Below, piece after piece: positions 4,253-7,556 of a DNA stretch of 7,556 nt. The number at the start of each line of letters is the position of its first letter. Position 1 is the stretch's first letter. Position numbers and translations under genes: made by a program. Under the pieces are notes generated by a model. The model was not told where the DNA came from and did not search any database. It saw nothing but the letters and a program-made list of their open reading frames with translations. This DNA comes from Chloroflexia bacterium (GTDB lineage: Bacteria; Chloroflexota; Chloroflexia; QHBQ01; JADMIH01), in assembly GCA_025927935.1 (NCBI GenBank), contig JAICKM010000329.1, positions 1 through 7,556 on the forward strand, given 5' to 3'.

Positions 4253-6988
4253 ATGAGCGTCGAACAGGATCGGCTCGTCATGGACGGCGCCGCGTGGCGG
4301 CACTGGGGACCCTACCTCAGCGAGCGGGCCTGGGGCACCGTGCGCGAGGACTACAGCGGCGACGGCGCCGCCTGGGATTACCTGCCACACGATGCGGCCC
4401 GCTCCCGCGCCTATCGCTGGAACGAGGATGGGCTGGCCGGGATCAGCGACGATAAGGGCCGCATGTGCTTTGCTCTGGCGCTGTGGAACGGCCAGGACCC
4501 CATTCTGAAGGAGCGGCTTTACGGCTTCACCGGTTCGCAAGGCAACCACGGCGAAGACGTGAAGGAAGTTTACTTCTATCTCGACAGCACCCCCACCCAC
4601 AGCTACATGCGGATGCTCTACAAGTATCCGCAACGCGCCTTCCCCTACGAGCAACTGATCGCCGAGAACGCGCGGCGCACCCGGCAAGACGGGGAGTATG
4701 AACTGATCGACACGGGTGTCTTCGCCGGGAATCGCTATTTTGACCTGTTCGTGGAATACGCCAAGGCCGGGCCGGAAGATATCCTCATCCGCATCAGCGC
4801 GGTTAATCGCGGCCCTGACCCTGCCCCGCTGCACCTGCTGCCCACACTGTGGTTCCGCAACACCTGGGCCTGGGGCCAGGACACGCGCCGCCCCACGCTG
4901 CGTATCGACGCCGCGGTTACGGGCAACGGCGCGGGGCAGGTCGCCTGCATTGCCGCCAATCATCCTATCCTGGGCGAATACCAGCTCTACTGCGAAGCCG
5001 CCGACGATCTGCTGTTCACCGAAAACGACACCAACCTGCAACGGCTCTACAACGTCCCCAACCCCACCCCCTATGTCAAGGACGCCTTCGACCGCTACCT
5101 GGTGCAGGGCGAGCAGACGGCGGTCAATCCAATGCGCGTGGGGACGAAGGCGGCGGCGCTTTGCAGCCGGACGATCCCTCCCGGCGCCACGGCCACCATC
5201 CGCTTACGGCTGACCCGCGTGGGCGAAGCCGAGATGTCCGCGCCCTTCGGCGACTTCAACCACCTGTTCGATCTGCGCCAGGGCGAGGCCGATGCCTTTT
5301 ACGCCGCTATCCAGCCGCCGGATCTGGATGACGACAGCCGCCGGGTACAACGCCAGGCCCTGGCCGGGATGCTCTGGAGCAAGCAGTTTTACCACTATAT
5401 CGTGGACCTCTGGCTCAAAGGCGACGCCGCCCAGCCGGCGCCCCCGCCTGGCCGCCTCCATGGGCGCAACCACGAGTGGCGGCATCTCTACAACGAGCGG
5501 GTGATGTCGATGCCCGACAAATGGGAGTACCCCTGGTACGCCGCCTGGGACCTGGCATTCCATTGCATTCCGCTGGCCCTGGTCGACAGCGACTTCGCCA
5601 AGAGCCAGCTTGATCTGTTGATGCGCGAGTGGTACATGCATCCCAACGGCGCGCTCCCGGCCTACGAGTGGGCGTTCGGCGACGTGAACCCGCCGGTGCT
5701 GGCCTGGGCCGCCTGGCGCGTCTATAAGATCGACCAGAAGCAGCGCGGCTATGCCGACCGCGCGTTCCTGGAACGCATCTTCCACAAGCTACTACTCAAT
5801 TTTACCTGGTGGGTGAACCGAAAAGATGCCACCGGGAACAACGTCTTCGAGGGCGGATTCCTGGGCCTGGATAATATCGGCGTGTTCGACCGCGGCGCGC
5901 CCCTGCCCACCGGCGGCTTCATCGAGCAGAGCGACGGCACCAGTTGGATGGGCATGTTCAGCCTGAACATGATGACCATCGCGCTGGAACTGGCGCTGGG
6001 CGACCCGGTCTACGAAGACATCGCCACCAAGTTCTTCGAGCACTTCCTGTTTATCGCGGCGGCCATGAACAACATCGGCGGCGAGGGCATCGCGCTGTGG
6101 GACGAGCAAGACGAGTTCTTCTACGATGTGCTGCGCCTGCCCGACGACAACACCTTCCCGTTGCGCGTGCGGTCGCTGGTCGGGCTGATCCCGCTGTGCG
6201 CCGTGGAGACGGTGGAGCCGCGGGTGCTGGATGCCCTGCCGGGCTTTAAGGAGCGCCTGGTCTGGTTCCTGACCAACCGGCCCGACCTGACGGCGCTCGT
6301 CTCCCACTGGCAGGAGCCAGGCGCGGGCGAGCGGCATCTGCTGGCCCTGGTGCGCGGCCACCGCATGAAGCGCCTGCTCAAGCGTATGCTGGACCCGGCG
6401 GAGTTCCTCAGTCCGTATGGGGTGCGCTCGTTGAGCAAGTACCACGCCGATCAGCCCTATGTACTGACTGTCGATGGGACCGATTACACGGTGCGCTACG
6501 AGCCGGCGGAGTCGCGTACGGAGATCTTCGGCGGCAACTCGAACTGGCGCGGGCCGGTCTGGTTCCCGATCAACTATCTGCTGATCGAATCGATCCAGAA
6601 GTTCCACCACTACTACGGCGACGATTTCCTGGTGGAATGCCCGACCGGATCGGGCCACTATCTCACACTACAGGCCATCGCCGCCGAGCTATCCCGGCGT
6701 CTGATTAGCCTGTTCACGCGAGACGCCGCCGGCCGCCGCCCCTTCAACGGGGACAATGGGCTGTTGCAGACCGACCCATACTGGCGGGATCACCTGCTGT
6801 TCCACGAATTCTTCCACGGCGATAGCGGGCAGGGCCTGGGCGCCGGGCACCAGACGGGCTGGACCGGGCTGGTCGCCAAGCTCATCCAACAGCAGAGCAG
6901 CCCGGCGCTGCCCGGCGATATGGGCATCACCCTGCCCGGTCATCCGCAGGAGCGGCGGGGTCGCCGCAAGATGCCGGAGCGCCGCTGA
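4253..6988 (+). CDS. GH63/MGH1-like glycoside hydrolase ('glucosidase')
   Basis: This is a 911-residue clan GH-G type glycoside hydrolase of the group usually annotated as glucosidase. I chose ATG 4253 because GGGAGG at 4241-4246 precedes it and the conserved N-terminus starts here, with [20 protein letters not shown] at residues 16-35. The longer frame from GTG 4160 adds 31 residues unlike the family. The first third or so should form a beta-rich domain, with conserved [20 protein letters not shown]. The rest should form an (alpha/alpha)6 barrel. D433 in [10 protein letters not shown] is the likely general acid. E852 in [20 protein letters not shown] is the likely general base, both by analogy with GH63. 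[13 protein letters not shown] (W765) lines the expected active site. There is no signal peptide, so it is probably cytosolic, acting on an alpha-gluco-oligosaccharide or a glycosylated compatible solute; the substrate is not determined. It may have its own promoter, given the 152-base gap upstream. Confidence 0.85.
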   Translation: MSVEQDRLVMDGAAWRHWGPYLSERAWGTVREDYSGDGAAWDYLPHDAARSRAYRWNEDGLAGISDDKGRMCFALALWNGQDPILKERLYGFTGSQGNHGEDVKEVYFYLDSTPTHSYMRMLYKYPQRAFPYEQLIAENARRTRQDGEYELIDTGVFAGNRYFDLFVEYAKAGPEDILIRISAVNRGPDPAPLHLLPTLWFRNTWAWGQDTRRPTLRIDAAVTGNGAGQVACIAANHPILGEYQLYCEAADDLLFTENDTNLQRLYNVPNPTPYVKDAFDRYLVQGEQTAVNPMRVGTKAAALCSRTIPPGATATIRLRLTRVGEAEMSAPFGDFNHLFDLRQGEADAFYAAIQPPDLDDDSRRVQRQALAGMLWSKQFYHYIVDLWLKGDAAQPAPPPGRLHGRNHEWRHLYNERVMSMPDKWEYPWYAAWDLAFHCIPLALVDSDFAKSQLDLLMREWYMHPNGALPAYEWAFGDVNPPVLAWAAWRVYKIDQKQRGYADRAFLERIFHKLLLNFTWWVNRKDATGNNVFEGGFLGLDNIGVFDRGAPLPTGGFIEQSDGTSWMGMFSLNMMTIALELALGDPVYEDIATKFFEHFLFIAAAMNNIGGEGIALWDEQDEFFYDVLRLPDDNTFPLRVRSLVGLIPLCAVETVEPRVLDALPGFKERLVWFLTNRPDLTALVSHWQEPGAGERHLLALVRGHRMKRLLKRMLDPAEFLSPYGVRSLSKYHADQPYVLTVDGTDYTVRYEPAESRTEIFGGNSNWRGPVWFPINYLLIESIQKFHHYYGDDFLVECPTGSGHYLTLQAIAAELSRRLISLFTRDAAGRRPFNGDNGLLQTDPYWRDHLLFHEFFHGDSGQGLGAGHQTGWTGLVAKLIQQQSSPALPGDMGITLPGHPQERRGRRKMPERR

Positions 6989-6995
6989 CGCCCGT

Positions 6996-7039
6996 CGCCG
7001 CTGACCGGCCAGGGCGGCGCGACCCCGCCTCAGGCGGGG
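6996..7039. terminator. Two GC-rich hairpins between convergent genes, possible terminator
   Basis: CGCCGC (6996-7001) can pair with GCGGCG (7014-7019) over a 12-base loop. More convincingly, CCCCGCC (7023-7029) pairs perfectly with GGCGGGG (7033-7039) over the 3-base loop TCA, which is the TGA stop of the - strand gene. The genes converge with 41 bases between them, so a bidirectional terminator is expected here. Neither stem has a T-run, so termination is only a suggestion. Confidence 0.4.
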
Positions 7040-7556
7040 GCACCCACATGGCCGGCAATGAAATCGAGCACCCGCCGCCAGGCATCGCTGGACTCCTGGG
7101 CAAAGTCGGTGGCGCGCCGGTCGAAGAAGCTGTGCGGCGCGCCGGGATAGCTGATGATCTCGTGCTCGACGCCCGCTTTGTCCAGTTGCCGGTCGAGAGC
7201 CTGCACATCCTCCGGCGGGATGCCCTGGTCGGCCCCGCCGAACAGCCCCAGGACCGGATACTTGACACGATCCGCCTGCTCCAGCACGGTGCCCCCTTCG
7301 CCGATGTTGCGACTCAGGCCGGCGTAAAAGGCGATCAGGCCGGCAAAGCCGAAATCCTGGGCACCCGCCAGCAGGACCAGGCTGCCGCCGCGGCAAAACC
7401 CGACCAGGAAGGTCCGATTGCCGGGGCCGGCCCCTGCCCGCAGATAATCGAGCGCGGCGCGGGTATCGGCGAAGACGTGGGGCAGTTCCATCTGCTGCAC
7501 ATGGGGCATAAACTCGAAAGGCTCCTCGCGGCTGGTCAGCCCGGCCGTGCGGCCAA
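7030..7556 (-). CDS. Dienelactone hydrolase family protein, C-terminal part
   Basis: The frame stays open to the right edge, so the 5' end is outside the window; the ATG at 7509 is internal, within FEFMPHVQQM. The visible part is the alpha/beta-hydrolase core of the dienelactone hydrolase family. Counting from that internal Met, GFCRGG carries nucleophile C39, GGADQG carries acid D94, and YPGAPHSFFDR carries base H126. The Cys-Asp-His triad is the form known for dienelactone hydrolases, which open lactone rings in chlorocatechol breakdown. Many family members act on other small esters or are uncharacterised, so the substrate is left open. It is convergent with the glycoside hydrolase gene and probably unrelated in regulation. 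Confidence 0.85.
   Translation of the reverse strand, partial: GRTAGLTSREEPFEFMPHVQQMELPHVFADTRAALDYLRAGAGPGNRTFLVGFCRGGSLVLLAGAQDFGFAGLIAFYAGLSRNIGEGGTVLEQADRVKYPVLGLFGGADQGIPPEDVQALDRQLDKAGVEHEIISYPGAPHSFFDRRATDFAQESSDAWRRVLDFIAGHVGAPA

Noticed and set aside
5792..6658. Long - strand frame of about 288 residues inside the glycoside hydrolase gene
   Set aside because: Shadow frame of a clearly coding + strand gene with conserved catalytic motifs.

Overview
The window is a GC-rich bacterial chromosome segment with five main genes on the + strand, one gene entering from the right on the - strand, and one repeat-filled intergenic region of about 550 bases. The style of the GAF/histidine-kinase fragment, the large GH63-like 'glucosidase' and the dispersed repeat family all fit Chloroflexota (Chloroflexia-like) best. 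This is a judgement from general familiarity, not a search, and should be held loosely.

Layout, left to right. (1) The 3' end of a GAF-domain sensor protein with a degenerate histidine-kinase dimerisation helix: the phospho-acceptor His is Gln, and the ATPase domain is absent. (2) Six bases later, a nucleotidyltransferase of the lincosamide/aminoglycoside-modifying type. (3) Bases 1434-1980 hold no convincing gene. They contain a dispersed repeat family in direct and inverted copies (1451-1577), three copies of an 8-base direct repeat (1669-1705), five copies of a 14-base near-palindrome of the form GGACAtacATGTCC (1710-1825), and a candidate promoter with an overlapping dyad (1906-1935). (4) A putative 19-codon leader ORF (1981-2040) whose stop overlaps the TTG start of a 452-residue protein of unknown function; both codons lie in the loop of a predicted hairpin. 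The unknown protein has an N-terminal pattern reminiscent of PD-(D/E)XK nucleases. (5) An SGNH/GDSL hydrolase 18 bases downstream, probably in the same operon. (6) After a 152-base gap with an 8-base perfect inverted repeat, a 911-residue GH63/MGH1-like glycoside hydrolase. (7) A convergent dienelactone-hydrolase-family gene, with a compact GC hairpin at its stop codon.

How the genes may work together: the SGNH hydrolase, the GH63-like glucosidase and the dienelactone hydrolase are all probably cytosolic hydrolases for carbohydrate or ester metabolism, but the sequence gives no shared substrate. The most unusual part is 1669-2050, an ordered set of possible regulatory elements leading into the uncharacterised 452-residue protein. 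That stretch, with the protein it precedes, is the best candidate here for something undescribed.
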